From Salipaludibacillus aurantiacus (GTDB lineage Bacteria > Bacillota > Bacilli > Bacillales > Salisediminibacteriaceae), in NCBI RefSeq assembly GCF_900111295.1, contig NZ_FOGT01000005.1, forward strand, positions 62,001 through 126,000: a stretch of 64,000 nucleotides of DNA, given 5' to 3'. Position numbers and translations under genes: made by a program. Below the pieces are notes generated by a model. That model searched no databases. It was not told the origin of the DNA and saw only the letters and a list, made by a program, of their open reading frames with translations. Numbering within the stretch: the first letter of the stretch is position 1; every line of letters starts with the position of its first letter. Shown piece after piece: positions 7,493 through 15,702 of the stretch.

Positions 7493-8740
7493 TTGACAAC
7501 GGTTGTTCAGAAATTTGGAGGAACATCTGTAGGGAATGTGACAAAAATTAAAAGAGTAGCCGAAAGAATTAAGCGGAAAATGGATGAAGGCAAAAAAGTA
7601 GTGACGGTCGTATCTGCCATGGGAAAGTCAACTGATAAACTGGTTGAATTGGCGAATGATATTACAGATTCGCCTGATCCGAGAGAAATGGATATGCTGC
7701 TGACAACAGGTGAACAAGTAACAATCTCACTTGTCGTCATGGCGTTGAAAGAAATGGGAGTAGACGCAGTCTCCTTAACAGGGTGGCAAGCTGGAATAGA
7801 AACGGAAGATGTTCATCAGGATGCACGCATAACGGATATAAAAACCGAAAATGTTCAGCAGCACTTGGATGAGGGGAAAGCTGTACTGGTAGCAGGATTT
7901 CAGGGAGTGAGTGAAACCGGTGATATCACAACTCTTGGACGCGGAGGGTCAGATACAACAGCAGTGGCCTTGGCAGCTGCACTAAAAGCGGAGAGCTGTT
8001 CCATTTATACGGATGTTACAGGAGTGTTTACCGCTGATCCCCGCTACGTTAAAAACGCTAGAAAATTAGACGGAATTTCTTATGATGAGATGCTTGAACT
8101 GGCAAACTTAGGAGCCGGAGTTTTGCACCCAAGAGCAGTTGAATTTGCTAAAAACTACAACGTTTCTCTTATTGTACGTTCAAGTATGGAGGACGTTGAA
8201 GGTACGATCGTTGAGGAGGAAGCACCAATGGAACAAAACTTAATTGTAAGAGGTCTGGCGTTTGAAGAAGATGTAACAAAGATTACGATAGAACGCTTGC
8301 CAAACCAGTATGATACGATGTCAAACCTTTTCTCTCTGCTTGCAGAGCAGGGAATCAGTGTAGATATTATTATTCAGCAAATGACCGCTGACCACGGGCT
8401 TAATGTCTCTTTCTCAATTGATACAGCAAGTCTTGGTAAAGCGCTTGATGTTTTGCATAACAATAAAGTCAACCTTTGCTACAGTACAATCCGCCATGAG
8501 AGTACTTTGGCCAAAGTTTCAATTGTGGGTTCAGGTATGGTGTCCAACCCAGGTGTAGCCGCAGACATGTTCACTGTACTGTCAGACGAGGAAGTGGCCA
8601 TTAAAATGGTAAGTACGTCTGAAATTGCGGTGTCAGCTGTAGTGCCGGAGCAGGATATGGTGAAAGCGGTAGAGGCGCTTCATTCGTTCTTCGGATTAGA
8701 TGCAAAAGAAAAAGCTAAAATTGAAGCAGTTAAAGCTTAA
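7493..8740 (+). CDS. lysC: aspartokinase II, alpha subunit
   Basis: 415 residues (B. subtilis LysC 408). It phosphorylates aspartate, the first step toward lysine, diaminopimelate, threonine and methionine. The kinase domain starts VVQKFGGTSVGN and includes GRGGSDTTAVALAAAL and the YTDVTGVFTADPR loop; two ACT domains follow from about residue 260 (IVGSGMVSNPGVAADMF is in the second). TTG is the likely start, 7-10 bases after GAGGAGG. Gene order uvrC-lysC-yslB is that of B. subtilis. An internal start within it encodes a separate beta subunit. Confidence 0.95.
   Translation: MTTVVQKFGGTSVGNVTKIKRVAERIKRKMDEGKKVVTVVSAMGKSTDKLVELANDITDSPDPREMDMLLTTGEQVTISLVVMALKEMGVDAVSLTGWQAGIETEDVHQDARITDIKTENVQQHLDEGKAVLVAGFQGVSETGDITTLGRGGSDTTAVALAAALKAESCSIYTDVTGVFTADPRYVKNARKLDGISYDEMLELANLGAGVLHPRAVEFAKNYNVSLIVRSSMEDVEGTIVEEEAPMEQNLIVRGLAFEEDVTKITIERLPNQYDTMSNLFSLLAEQGISVDIIIQQMTADHGLNVSFSIDTASLGKALDVLHNNKVNLCYSTIRHESTLAKVSIVGSGMVSNPGVAADMFTVLSDEEVAIKMVSTSEIAVSAVVPEQDMVKAVEALHSFFGLDAKEKAKIEAVKA
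8228..8740 (+). CDS. lysC: aspartokinase II, beta subunit (internal in-frame start)
   Basis: In B. subtilis AKII is an alpha2beta2 enzyme whose beta subunit is translated from an internal start inside lysC. The same arrangement is visible here: ATG at codon 246 of lysC begins MEQNLIVRGLAFEE and is preceded by GAGGAGGAAG, a strong ribosome-binding site 8 bases away. The product would be 170 residues holding the ACT domains only. That it is made here is inferred from the site and from the B. subtilis precedent. Confidence 0.7.
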   Translation: MEQNLIVRGLAFEEDVTKITIERLPNQYDTMSNLFSLLAEQGISVDIIIQQMTADHGLNVSFSIDTASLGKALDVLHNNKVNLCYSTIRHESTLAKVSIVGSGMVSNPGVAADMFTVLSDEEVAIKMVSTSEIAVSAVVPEQDMVKAVEALHSFFGLDAKEKAKIEAVKA

Positions 8741-8777
8741 TTAAGAGGCTTAGACAAAGAGAATAGTAACCATAAAG

Positions 8778-8813
8778 AACTCCGGACAAATACTTGTTCG
8801 GAGTTTCGTTTTT
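8778..8813 (+). terminator. terminator hairpin after lysC (dispersed family copy A)
   Basis: AACTCCGGACAA pairs with TTGTTCGGAGTT over 12 bp around ATAC and is followed by TTTCGTTTTT and then AGTTAAAGAAG, the same tail as at the copies after trxA and dat. Confidence 0.85.
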
Positions 8814-9059
8814 ACAGTTAAAGAAGATAGCCTCTGAAAAAGAGTATAAGCAGTAATTTCAGTCCGCCAGGCGGGCGCTTGCCCAGGGGCTTGTCTTCAG
8901 CTAAATTCTACTCAGCTAGGAGCTTCGTTGAATTGGATCTTCAGCCTTAACCCTTCGGGCGTCGCCGCCTTCTGTCCTTCAATGAAAGAAGTTAAGGCTG
9001 TTAAATAACTTAATTGACCGAGGGAGGAAGGCCTGGAGGAGCAACACAGTCGAACCCCC
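8814..9059. repeat. intergenic mosaic repeat, copy A
   Basis: About 245 noncoding bases between lysC and yslB. It includes the module GGCGGGCGCTTGCCCAG (8870-8886) followed by GGGCTTGTCTTCAGCTAA, then CGTTGAATTGGATCTTCA (8926-8943), then a 10-bp inverted repeat CAGCCTTAAC/GTTAAGGCTG (8942-8951, 8991-9000). The first and second modules recur near 36.5-36.9 kb, and a form of the first near 55.35 kb. No coding potential is evident. Confidence 0.7.
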
Positions 9060-9105
9060 TATATAAAAAGGAATGGATACCGTGAGGCCCATTCCTTTTT
9101 ATATA
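9060..9105. terminator. bidirectional terminator between lysC region and yslB
   Basis: A 17-bp perfect stem, TATATAAAAAGGAATGG with CCATTCCTTTTTATATA, with A/T runs at both ends so that it can end transcripts on either strand. On the minus strand it terminates yslB. Confidence 0.85.
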
Positions 9106-9127
9106 AGTGTATCGCACCCTCGTTCGG

Positions 9128-9577
9128 TTAAACTCCGCCCTCTGGATTGGAAGGGTCTTTTTTATCCCATCTTACTGTAATGGCAGCAGTCAACGGTTTT
9201 TTTCGCTTAATTTCCCAGGATGCTTCAGAAACAACCCCTTTTTCCATTTCAAGGAGCTGAGCCAAAAAGCCTGCTTCCAGAGAAAATGGCCGTTCGCTAT
9301 TTTGATGCGGAGCTTCCAATTCATAAATTCTTTCGTTTCTTTTTTCTTTGGCCGGCTGTACCTTTCCCCAGTTTGCCTCTTTAAAAAAATTCTCTATCCC
9401 TAACGATTCTATGGCAGACATTTTATTTCTGGCAATGGATTTTCCCGCCCAGTAAAGAATAACCGTTTCATCATTGCCTAACAGTTCCGGCAAAAGTTCA
9501 TGCCTTAATAAATCATAGCTGTAAGCAGGGACTTGAGGTGTCCGTTCTTCTTCTTTAGAATGCTTGTTATCAGTCAT
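9128..9577 (-). CDS. yslB: YslB family protein (DUF2507)
   Basis: 149 residues from the chosen ATG, close to the 148 of B. subtilis YslB, which sits at the same place between lysC and sdhC. Recognisable family features are ILYWAGKSIARN, the FFKEANWGKV segment and FSLEAGFLAQLLE. The fold resembles small ligand-binding (V4R/heme-NO-binding-like) domains by family knowledge; the function is unknown. An alternative ATG three codons upstream overlaps the Shine-Dalgarno GAAGGATGAG and is less likely. Confidence 0.88.
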   Translation of the reverse strand: MTDNKHSKEEERTPQVPAYSYDLLRHELLPELLGNDETVILYWAGKSIARNKMSAIESLGIENFFKEANWGKVQPAKEKRNERIYELEAPHQNSERPFSLEAGFLAQLLEMEKGVVSEASWEIKRKKPLTAAITVRWDKKDPSNPEGGV

Positions 9578-9737
9578 TTTTCTCATCCTTCGTCTCTCGT
9601 TGTTTCATCTGAAAACTACATGATATTTATCTTATCATAAAAGAAAAAATCTGTTGGTTATTTTTATAAAAGACTGGTGAAAGACTTTTGCTAAGAAATA
9701 AAAATTGGAGAAGCATATGGAAACGGACTTTCGTGCG

Positions 9738-9746
9738 TGGTATACT
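9738..9746 (+). promoter_or_regulatory. extended -10 upstream of ktr gene
   Basis: TGG-TATACT is an extended -10 element (TGn before the hexamer) about 32 bases before the start codon. No clear -35 is present, as is usual for extended -10 promoters. Confidence 0.5.
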
Positions 9747-9777
9747 AAAGCCCGTATTTATTGGGAGGTACTGGCTA

Positions 9778-11127
9778 ATGAAAATGAAGATGGGAAAACT
9801 TTTAACCCCTTTTAGAATTATAGTAATTTCATACATAATAGCCATGTTTTTTTTCAGTGTCTTTCTGTTCTTACCGGTCTCCGCCCAGGAAGGAGTTTCG
9901 GTCAGCTACTCTGAAGCTTTATTTACGTCTGTCAGTGCTGTAAGTGTCACAGGACTCACAGTTGTCAACGTTTCAGAGACATACAGCAGTCTTGGGATCT
10001 TTTTCCTAGCTGCAGCTATCCAGCTCGGAGGTATAGGAGTCATGACGCTTGGGACCTTTGTATGGATGGTTCTTGGTAAGACAATCCCTTTATCCCAGCG
10101 AATGCTGATTATGGTGGACCAGAATCAGATTTCATTTGCCGGCCTCGTCAAACTGATGAGAGGTATTTTGCTGGTCGCCCTACTTATAGAAATTATCGGT
10201 GCGCTTATATTGGGGACTTATTATTTAAATTATTTTGACACTGTGGGAGAAGCGTATTACCAGGGGGCCTTTGGCGCCCTGTCAGCCTTTACAAACGCTG
10301 GATTTGATGTGACTGGGCAGTCGCTTATTCCTTTTGCTGATGACTATTTTGTCCAGCTTGTAAACATCCTGCTAATATTTGCGGGAGCAATCGGCTTTCC
10401 TGTTTTAATGGAGCTGAGGGCTTATTTTTCAAGTAAAGATCCTAATTTCAGATTCAGCCTGTTTACAAAGATTACAACAGCCACTTATTTTATAGTTTTT
10501 GTTGTAGGAATGGCTGTACTCTGGATTATTGAGCGTAACGAATTTTATGATGGTCTCAGCTGGCATCAGCAGCTTTTCTTCTCAATGTTCAATTCAGCAA
10601 CAGCGAGGAGCGGCGGACTGGCGACGATGGATGTCTCCCAGCTCACGCTGGCAAGTTTACTATTCCTTTCTGCCTTGATGATTATCGGAGCAAGTCCATC
10701 GAGTGTAGGCGGCGGAATACGAACAACCACCCTTGCTGTTATGTTTTTGACTATCAGAAGTTTTGCCATGGGGAGAAGTGACGTGAAAGTTTTTGGGAGG
10801 GAAATCCATCAGGAAGACCGTCAGAAAGCTTTTATTGTACTTTCTGTGTTTATAGTAGGGCTTTTCTTATCAATTATACTCATCGCAGCTTTTGAAGGGA
10901 GCAGGGAACTGGAATTAATGGCGATTATATTTGAAGCCAGCTCAGCTTTCGGGACTTGCGGACTGTCAATGGGAATCACACCTGACCTGACGCTTCCGAG
11001 CCAGATCACTTTAATGGGTCTGATGCTTATAGGACGGGTGGGGCTTGTAGCGTTCCTGTTCTCGATCCGGGCACGTGAGAAGAAGACCCTTTATAAATAT
11101 CCAACCGAAAGAATTATTATAGGTTAA
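9778..11127 (+). CDS. ktrD: Ktr-type potassium uptake membrane subunit (KtrD/KtrB-like)
   Basis: 449 residues from the ATG behind GGGAGGT, the length of B. subtilis KtrD (449). It is a TrkH/KtrB/HKT-superfamily channel with four M1-P-M2 repeats; P-loop segments visible are SAVSVTGLTVVNVSETYS, SAFTNAGFDVTG, NSATARSGGLATMD and SSAFGTCGLSMGITPD, each carrying a filter glycine. It imports K+ with sodium coupling when gated by a cytosolic KtrA/KtrC RCK ring, which is not encoded nearby, consistent with an unlinked KtrD. An upstream in-frame start would add 30 basic residues and is not supported by a ribosome-binding site. Confidence 0.88.
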   Translation: MKMKMGKLLTPFRIIVISYIIAMFFFSVFLFLPVSAQEGVSVSYSEALFTSVSAVSVTGLTVVNVSETYSSLGIFFLAAAIQLGGIGVMTLGTFVWMVLGKTIPLSQRMLIMVDQNQISFAGLVKLMRGILLVALLIEIIGALILGTYYLNYFDTVGEAYYQGAFGALSAFTNAGFDVTGQSLIPFADDYFVQLVNILLIFAGAIGFPVLMELRAYFSSKDPNFRFSLFTKITTATYFIVFVVGMAVLWIIERNEFYDGLSWHQQLFFSMFNSATARSGGLATMDVSQLTLASLLFLSALMIIGASPSSVGGGIRTTTLAVMFLTIRSFAMGRSDVKVFGREIHQEDRQKAFIVLSVFIVGLFLSIILIAAFEGSRELELMAIIFEASSAFGTCGLSMGITPDLTLPSQITLMGLMLIGRVGLVAFLFSIRAREKKTLYKYPTERIIIG

Positions 11128-11514
11128 ACTGTCAGAAAAAATATTTTGGTAAAATACCATGCTAACGTCTGAACACAGGGAGTTAAATTAGCATTTAAAT
11201 AAATGAAGGCGCCTCTTTCGCATGAAAGGGCGTCTCTCTTATAATTATGTTTTTTTTCTGGTAAAATACTATTATATTAATCAGAAAATTTGTAAGATTG
11301 TGCTGCTATGAACGCTTTTCTGTTAAAATAATAGGTGTATCCGCTTTCTTGACGAAGCTGGTCGAGAGGAGTAAAATGAAATTGTCATATTTTTTTCAAA
11401 CTTGTGGCGATTTCGCCTGTTGACAGAGTACTAATTTAATAATTTTAGAAAAGGGGGCTCGCTTTTTTGTACGTGATAAATCTCCAGAAAACTATATTAC
11501 AGGGGGAGAGTTAG
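11128..11514 (+). promoter_or_regulatory. ktr-sdhC intergenic region
   Basis: 387 bases without a gene. A hairpin at 11207-11235 (GAAAGGGCGTCT arm) is followed by a U-rich stretch 18 bases later and could be a weak terminator for the Ktr gene. Extended -10-like sequences TGGTAAAAT (11259-11267) and TGTTAAAAT (11321-11329), and an orphan TTGACA (11420-11425), are candidate sdh promoter parts. I cannot choose among them. Confidence 0.35.
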
Positions 11515-12132
11515 ATGTCCGTAAAACAAAACCGAGAATTTTTCTACAGAAGGTTGCACTCTTTATTAGGTGTTATTCCAGTAGGGGCTTTTTTGATTGT
11601 CCATTTATCAGTTAACTATTTTGCTGTAAGAGGTCCTGAAGCTTATAATCAGGCTACTCATTTTATGGAAAACCTTCCATTCCGATATTTCATGGAAATT
11701 ACTCTTATCTTTTTACCGCTTATTTTTCACGCCGTTTACGGTCTTTATATTGCATTTGAGGCGAGGCATAATACCTCTACATATAGCTATTTCAGAAACT
11801 GGATGTTCAGGTTTCAAAGAGTTACAGGAGTTATTGTCCTGATTTTTGTAACATGGCATGTATGGGAAACAAGAGTGGCGGCAGCATTGGGGACAGAAGT
11901 AAACTTTAATATGATGGCTGAAATTGTTGAAAACCCACTCGCATTAATTCTGTATATTATCGGGATTACGGCAACAACGTTCCACTTTGCGAACGGACTT
12001 TGGTCATTTGCCGTCACTTGGGGCATTACAATTACCCCAAGATCACAGCGGATTTCAACTTTCGTTACTGCGGCAGTGTTCGTGGCATTAACGTTTGTTG
12101 GAATTCGTTCAATCTTAGCTTTTGTCGGATAG
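11515..12132 (+). CDS. sdhC: succinate dehydrogenase cytochrome b558 subunit
   Basis: 205 residues (B. subtilis 202). It anchors the Sdh complex in the membrane with five helices and two hemes and passes electrons to menaquinone. Family features include the start NREFFYRRLHSLLGVIPVGAFLIVHLS, PLIFHAVYGLY, TWHVW and FHFANGLW, giving the expected heme-ligand histidines. GGGGGAGAG precedes the ATG. First gene of sdhCAB. Confidence 0.95.
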   Translation: MSVKQNREFFYRRLHSLLGVIPVGAFLIVHLSVNYFAVRGPEAYNQATHFMENLPFRYFMEITLIFLPLIFHAVYGLYIAFEARHNTSTYSYFRNWMFRFQRVTGVIVLIFVTWHVWETRVAAALGTEVNFNMMAEIVENPLALILYIIGITATTFHFANGLWSFAVTWGITITPRSQRISTFVTAAVFVALTFVGIRSILAFVG

Positions 12133-12154
12133 CTAAATAGAAGGAGTGTTAATA

Positions 12155-13927
12155 ATGAGCAAAGGAAAAATTATCGTTGTTGGGGGAGGCCTGGCAGGTC
12201 TTATGGCAACGATTAAAGCAGCAGAAGCAGGAATGAATGTGGATTTATTTTCAGTTGTCCCTGTAAAACGGTCCCACTCCGTCTGTGCTCAGGGAGGAAT
12301 TAACGGGGCTTTAAATACAATGGGTGAAGGAGACTCCACCTGGGAACACTTTGATGATTCGGTTTACGGCGGGGACTTTTTAGCAAATCAGCCGCCGGTA
12401 AAGGCGATGTGTGACGCAGCGCCGGGAATTATTCATCTGCTTGACCGGATGGGAGTTATGTTCAACAGGACAGCAGAGGGATTACTTGCTCTAAGAAGAT
12501 TCGGAGGAACCCAGCATCACCGAACAGCTTATGCGGGGGCCACAACTGGCCAGCAGCTTCTTTACGCGTTAGACGAGCAGGTACGCCGCCACGAAGTCAG
12601 CGGGCTTGTAAATAAATATGAAGGCTGGGAGTTTCTTCACGCAGTCCTTGACGATGACGGCGTCTGCAGAGGAATAACCGCCCAGGACCTTAACTCTTCT
12701 GCGATTGAGTCTTTCCGCGGTGACGCCGTGATCCTGGCGACAGGCGGTCCGGGGATTATCTTCGGAAAATCAACTAACTCAATGATTAATACAGGATATG
12801 CAGCGGCAGCTGTTTACGAACAGGGAGCTTACTATGCAAACGGTGAATTTATTCAAATCCACCCGACAGCCATCCCGGGAGACGACAAACTTAGATTGAT
12901 GAGTGAGTCTGCCCGCGGTGAAGGCGGCCGGGTATGGACTTATGATGAAGATGGAAAACCGTGGTACTTCCTTGAAGAAAAGTATCCAGCCTATGGAAAC
13001 CTGGTGCCGCGTGATATAGCAACACGGGAAATCTTCCACGTCTGCGTGGACCTGAAACGCGGTATTAACGGTGAAAATATGGTTTATCTTGATCTCTCCC
13101 ATAAGGATCCAAAAGAATTGGATATCAAACTCGGAGGGATTATGGAAATCTACGAAAAATTCATGGGTGACGATCCTCGTAAAGTACCTATGAAAATTTT
13201 CCCTGCAGTGCATTATTCTATGGGCGGCCTTTGGGTTGACTATAATCAGATGACCAATATACCAGGATTGTTTGCAGCTGGAGAGGTAGATTATTCTATT
13301 CATGGAGCTAATCGTCTCGGAGCAAATTCACTGCTCTCTTCTATTTTCGGCGGTATGGTTGCAGGCCCTAAAGCTGCAGAGTATATTGAGGGACTTGATA
13401 AGACAGCTGATGAGCTGTCCAGCGGGATTTACGACCGGCAGATAGAGAGAGACAAAGCACAATTTGATGAAATTCTTGGTATGAAAGGCGAGGAAAATGC
13501 CTTTAAACTTCATCAGGAACTCGGCGGCCTGATGACAGATAACGTAACCGTTGTGAGGGAAAATGATAAACTCAAAAATACTGATGACCAGATTGTTGAA
13601 TTGCTTGAACGCTATAAAAATATCAGTATCGATGACACCGCACAATGGACTAACCAAAGTGCCGCGTTTATCAGACAGCTTCGCTCAATGATGAATCTGG
13701 CGCGAGTCATAACTATAGGAGCCTATAATCGAAATGAAAGCCGGGGAGCCCATTATAAACCTGAATTCCCTGATCGGAATGACGATGAATGGCTGAAAAC
13801 AACAAAGGCGAAATTTAATCCGGAAACTCTCTCGCCTGATTTCGAATATGAAGATGTGGATGTTTCCTTAATCACTCCTCGTAAGAGAGACTATACTTCC
13901 AAGAAGAAGGCAGGTGAAAAGGCATGA
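12155..13927 (+). CDS. sdhA: succinate dehydrogenase flavoprotein subunit
   Basis: 590 residues (B. subtilis 586). It oxidises succinate to fumarate in the TCA cycle. The Rossmann FAD motif IIVVGGGLAGLMA opens the protein; H41 in KRSHSVCAQGG is the expected covalent FAD histidine; the active-site arginine region GRVWTYDEDG and HPTAIPG are present. The ATG lies 7 bases after AAGGAGTG; a GTG inside that ribosome-binding site is rejected as start. The last four bases (ATGA) overlap sdhB. Confidence 0.96.
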   Translation: MSKGKIIVVGGGLAGLMATIKAAEAGMNVDLFSVVPVKRSHSVCAQGGINGALNTMGEGDSTWEHFDDSVYGGDFLANQPPVKAMCDAAPGIIHLLDRMGVMFNRTAEGLLALRRFGGTQHHRTAYAGATTGQQLLYALDEQVRRHEVSGLVNKYEGWEFLHAVLDDDGVCRGITAQDLNSSAIESFRGDAVILATGGPGIIFGKSTNSMINTGYAAAAVYEQGAYYANGEFIQIHPTAIPGDDKLRLMSESARGEGGRVWTYDEDGKPWYFLEEKYPAYGNLVPRDIATREIFHVCVDLKRGINGENMVYLDLSHKDPKELDIKLGGIMEIYEKFMGDDPRKVPMKIFPAVHYSMGGLWVDYNQMTNIPGLFAAGEVDYSIHGANRLGANSLLSSIFGGMVAGPKAAEYIEGLDKTADELSSGIYDRQIERDKAQFDEILGMKGEENAFKLHQELGGLMTDNVTVVRENDKLKNTDDQIVELLERYKNISIDDTAQWTNQSAAFIRQLRSMMNLARVITIGAYNRNESRGAHYKPEFPDRNDDEWLKTTKAKFNPETLSPDFEYEDVDVSLITPRKRDYTSKKKAGEKA

Positions 13928-14688
13928 GTGAAAAAACAATTCAACTCGTGATCAAACGCCAGGTGGATCAGAACAGTGAACCTTACGAAGAAAAATTTGA
14001 TTTGCCTTATCGCCCAAATATGAACGTTATTTCCGCTTTAATGGAAATTCGCCGGAATCCGGTAAATGCTGAAGGGAAAGCGACTACTGCAGTAGCCTGG
14101 GATGCAAGCTGTCTTGAAGAAGTTTGCGGAGCATGTTCAATGATTATTAATGGTAAACCCCGGCAGTCCTGTACAGCATTAATTGATCAGTTAGAGCAGC
14201 CGATCAGACTGGAGCCCATGCATACTTTCCCGGTTTTGCGCGATCTGACTGTCGACAGAAGCAGAATGTTTGATTCCCTTAAACGTGTGAAAGCCTGGGT
14301 ACCTATTGATGGCACATATGATTTGGGTCCAGGACCGCGAATGCCTGAAGCTAAAAGACAATGGGCTTATGAACTGTCTAAATGTATGACTTGCGGAGTC
14401 TGTCTGCAAGCTTGTCCGAATGTCAACAGTAAATCAGATTTTATTGGGCCTGCAGCAATCTCACAAGTCCGTTTGTTTAATGCTCATCCGACAGGTGCTA
14501 TGCATAAAGCTGAAAGGCTGGAGACTCTTATTGACGGAGATGGCGGACTTGCCGCTTGCGGGAATTCGCAAAACTGTGTGGAGTCCTGTCCTAAAGGCAT
14601 TCCATTGACAACTTCAATCGCTGCTATGAACCGTGCAACAACACTGCAATCTTTTAAAAACTTCTTTGGTTCAGACAATACAGCTTAA
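13924..14688 (+). CDS. sdhB: succinate dehydrogenase iron-sulfur subunit
   Basis: 254 residues (B. subtilis 253). It wires the flavin to the quinone site with three clusters: the [2Fe-2S] ligands in SCLEEVCGACSM...C, then CMTCGVCLQACPN and CGNSQNCVESCPKGI for the [4Fe-4S] and [3Fe-4S] clusters. Translationally coupled to sdhA by an ATGA overlap. A GC-rich terminator follows. Confidence 0.96.
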   Translation: MSEKTIQLVIKRQVDQNSEPYEEKFDLPYRPNMNVISALMEIRRNPVNAEGKATTAVAWDASCLEEVCGACSMIINGKPRQSCTALIDQLEQPIRLEPMHTFPVLRDLTVDRSRMFDSLKRVKAWVPIDGTYDLGPGPRMPEAKRQWAYELSKCMTCGVCLQACPNVNSKSDFIGPAAISQVRLFNAHPTGAMHKAERLETLIDGDGGLAACGNSQNCVESCPKGIPLTTSIAAMNRATTLQSFKNFFGSDNTA

Positions 14689-14698
14689 GTTTTAACGA

Positions 14699-14718
14699 AA
14701 GGGGCTTTCGGGCCCCTT
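14699..14718 (+). terminator. terminator after sdhCAB
   Basis: AAGGGGC pairs with GCCCCTT around TTTCGG; the U tract after it is interrupted (ATCTTTAT), so termination may be partial. Confidence 0.6.
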
Positions 14719-14735
14719 ATCTTTATATAACAAAA

Positions 14736-14753
14736 TGAATGAACATTCATTCG
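14736..14753. promoter_or_regulatory. FadR-like operator before thioesterase gene
   Basis: TGAATGAACATTCATTCG agrees with the fadR-promoter box at 16 of 18 positions and forms an 8-bp inverted repeat AATGAATG/CATTCATT around AA. It ends 18 bases upstream of the thioesterase start. Confidence 0.7.
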
Positions 14754-14771
14754 TTTAATGGGAGTGATATT

Positions 14772-15239
14772 ATGAAATTGCCTGAATATATTAAAGACTT
14801 TGAAGTGTGGGAGAATGATTTTCGCTATTATTATCCTGTCACTGTACGTTTTTCCGAAACTGATGCATTCGGCCATCTGAACAATACAGTTCCTTTCGTA
14901 TATTTTGAACATGCCCGTATCCAGTTTTTTAAAGAATGCGGATTGATGGCCTACTGGATGGATAAGAGAGGTGAAACAATCCCTGTCACGGCAGACCTTC
15001 ACTGTGATTATTTAAAACAGGTTTTCTTTGATGAACCTCTTCAAATAGGAATTAAAGTGTCTGAAATTGGGAGATCGTCTGTAGAAATCCACTATGCTAT
15101 CAAAAATGAGGACGGGGAAGTGTGCGTAACGGGAAGAGGAAGAATCGTTCAAGTTTCCAAAGAAACCGGTAAGTCCGTTTCATGGGATATGCAAAGTGTG
15201 GAGTCATTAAAAAAGGGGGCGTCAGTCTGTTTACGTTAA
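14772..15239 (+). CDS. ysmA: acyl-CoA thioesterase, YsmA/YbgC-like hotdog protein
   Basis: 155 residues with a 4-hydroxybenzoyl-CoA thioesterase-type hotdog fold: VRFSETDAFGHLNNTVPFVYFEHARIQFF carries the catalytic-position Asp, His and Asn of the family. It probably hydrolyses acyl-CoA in the cytoplasm. The gene sits between sdhB and gerE, as ysmA does in B. subtilis. The ATG after GGGAGTG is chosen; the longer frame would start inside the FadR-like operator. The operator suggests it is induced together with beta-oxidation, perhaps to free CoA. Confidence 0.85.
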   Translation: MKLPEYIKDFEVWENDFRYYYPVTVRFSETDAFGHLNNTVPFVYFEHARIQFFKECGLMAYWMDKRGETIPVTADLHCDYLKQVFFDEPLQIGIKVSEIGRSSVEIHYAIKNEDGEVCVTGRGRIVQVSKETGKSVSWDMQSVESLKKGASVCLR

Positions 15240-15265
15240 CTTAATATCCTTTTCACCAATTCCTG

Positions 15266-15295
15266 TCACAGGCGTGAAAGCCGCCACATACTATA
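15266..15295 (+). promoter_or_regulatory. sigma-K-type promoter of gerE
   Basis: CACA (15267-15270) and CATACTATA (15287-15295) are 16 bases apart and fit the sigma-K pattern (AC at -35, CATAnnnTA at -10). B. subtilis gerE is transcribed by sigma-K in the mother cell. Confidence 0.7.
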
Positions 15296-15356
15296 GTCAT
15301 GACTAAATATTCGCCGTAAATATAAAAAAACAGCCCATGCAAGAAAGGGTGAATGT

Positions 15357-15581
15357 ATGAAAGATCATGATTTCAGGCCAAAACCGCTTTTGACAAAACG
15401 TGAAAGGGAAGTTTTTGAATTACTCGTACAAGACAAAACAACAAAAGAAATAGCTTCACACCTTTTCATAAGCGAAAAAACAGTTCGTAATCATATTTCC
15501 AATACAATGCAGAAGCTAGGGGTGAAGGGGCGGTCCCAGGCAGTTATTGAGTTGGTAAGACTAGGCGAACTGAAAATCTGA
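15357..15581 (+). CDS. gerE: spore germination/coat transcriptional regulator GerE
   Basis: 74 residues, identical in length to B. subtilis GerE. It is a stand-alone LuxR-type helix-turn-helix: LLTKREREVFELLVQDKTTKEIA followed by SEKTVRNHISN and QKLGVKGRSQAV, very close to the B. subtilis protein. It acts late in sporulation in the mother cell, activating or repressing sigma-K coat genes. GAAAGGGTGA precedes the ATG, a sigma-K-type promoter lies upstream, and a hairpin follows. Confidence 0.97.
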   Translation: MKDHDFRPKPLLTKREREVFELLVQDKTTKEIASHLFISEKTVRNHISNTMQKLGVKGRSQAVIELVRLGELKI

Positions 15582-15585
15582 TGTT

Positions 15586-15615
15586 ACCCGGCTTCTTAAG
15601 TAAGGAGCCGGGTTT
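15586..15615 (+). terminator. hairpin after gerE
   Basis: A 12-bp stem starting ACCCGGCT and ending AGCCGGGT with a four-base loop, followed by only three Ts. Confidence 0.6.
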
Positions 15616-15702
15616 CAATCAGTCTTGTGCTGACTGTAAGATTGCATAGTATTTATGATATGATATCGTCAAATAGTGTTTAAAAGAAGAAGGTGTCAAA
15701 CT

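Noticed and set aside
9107-9403. 98-residue plus-strand frame opposite yslB
   Set aside because: Shadow of yslB, whose protein is a clear DUF2507 family member.
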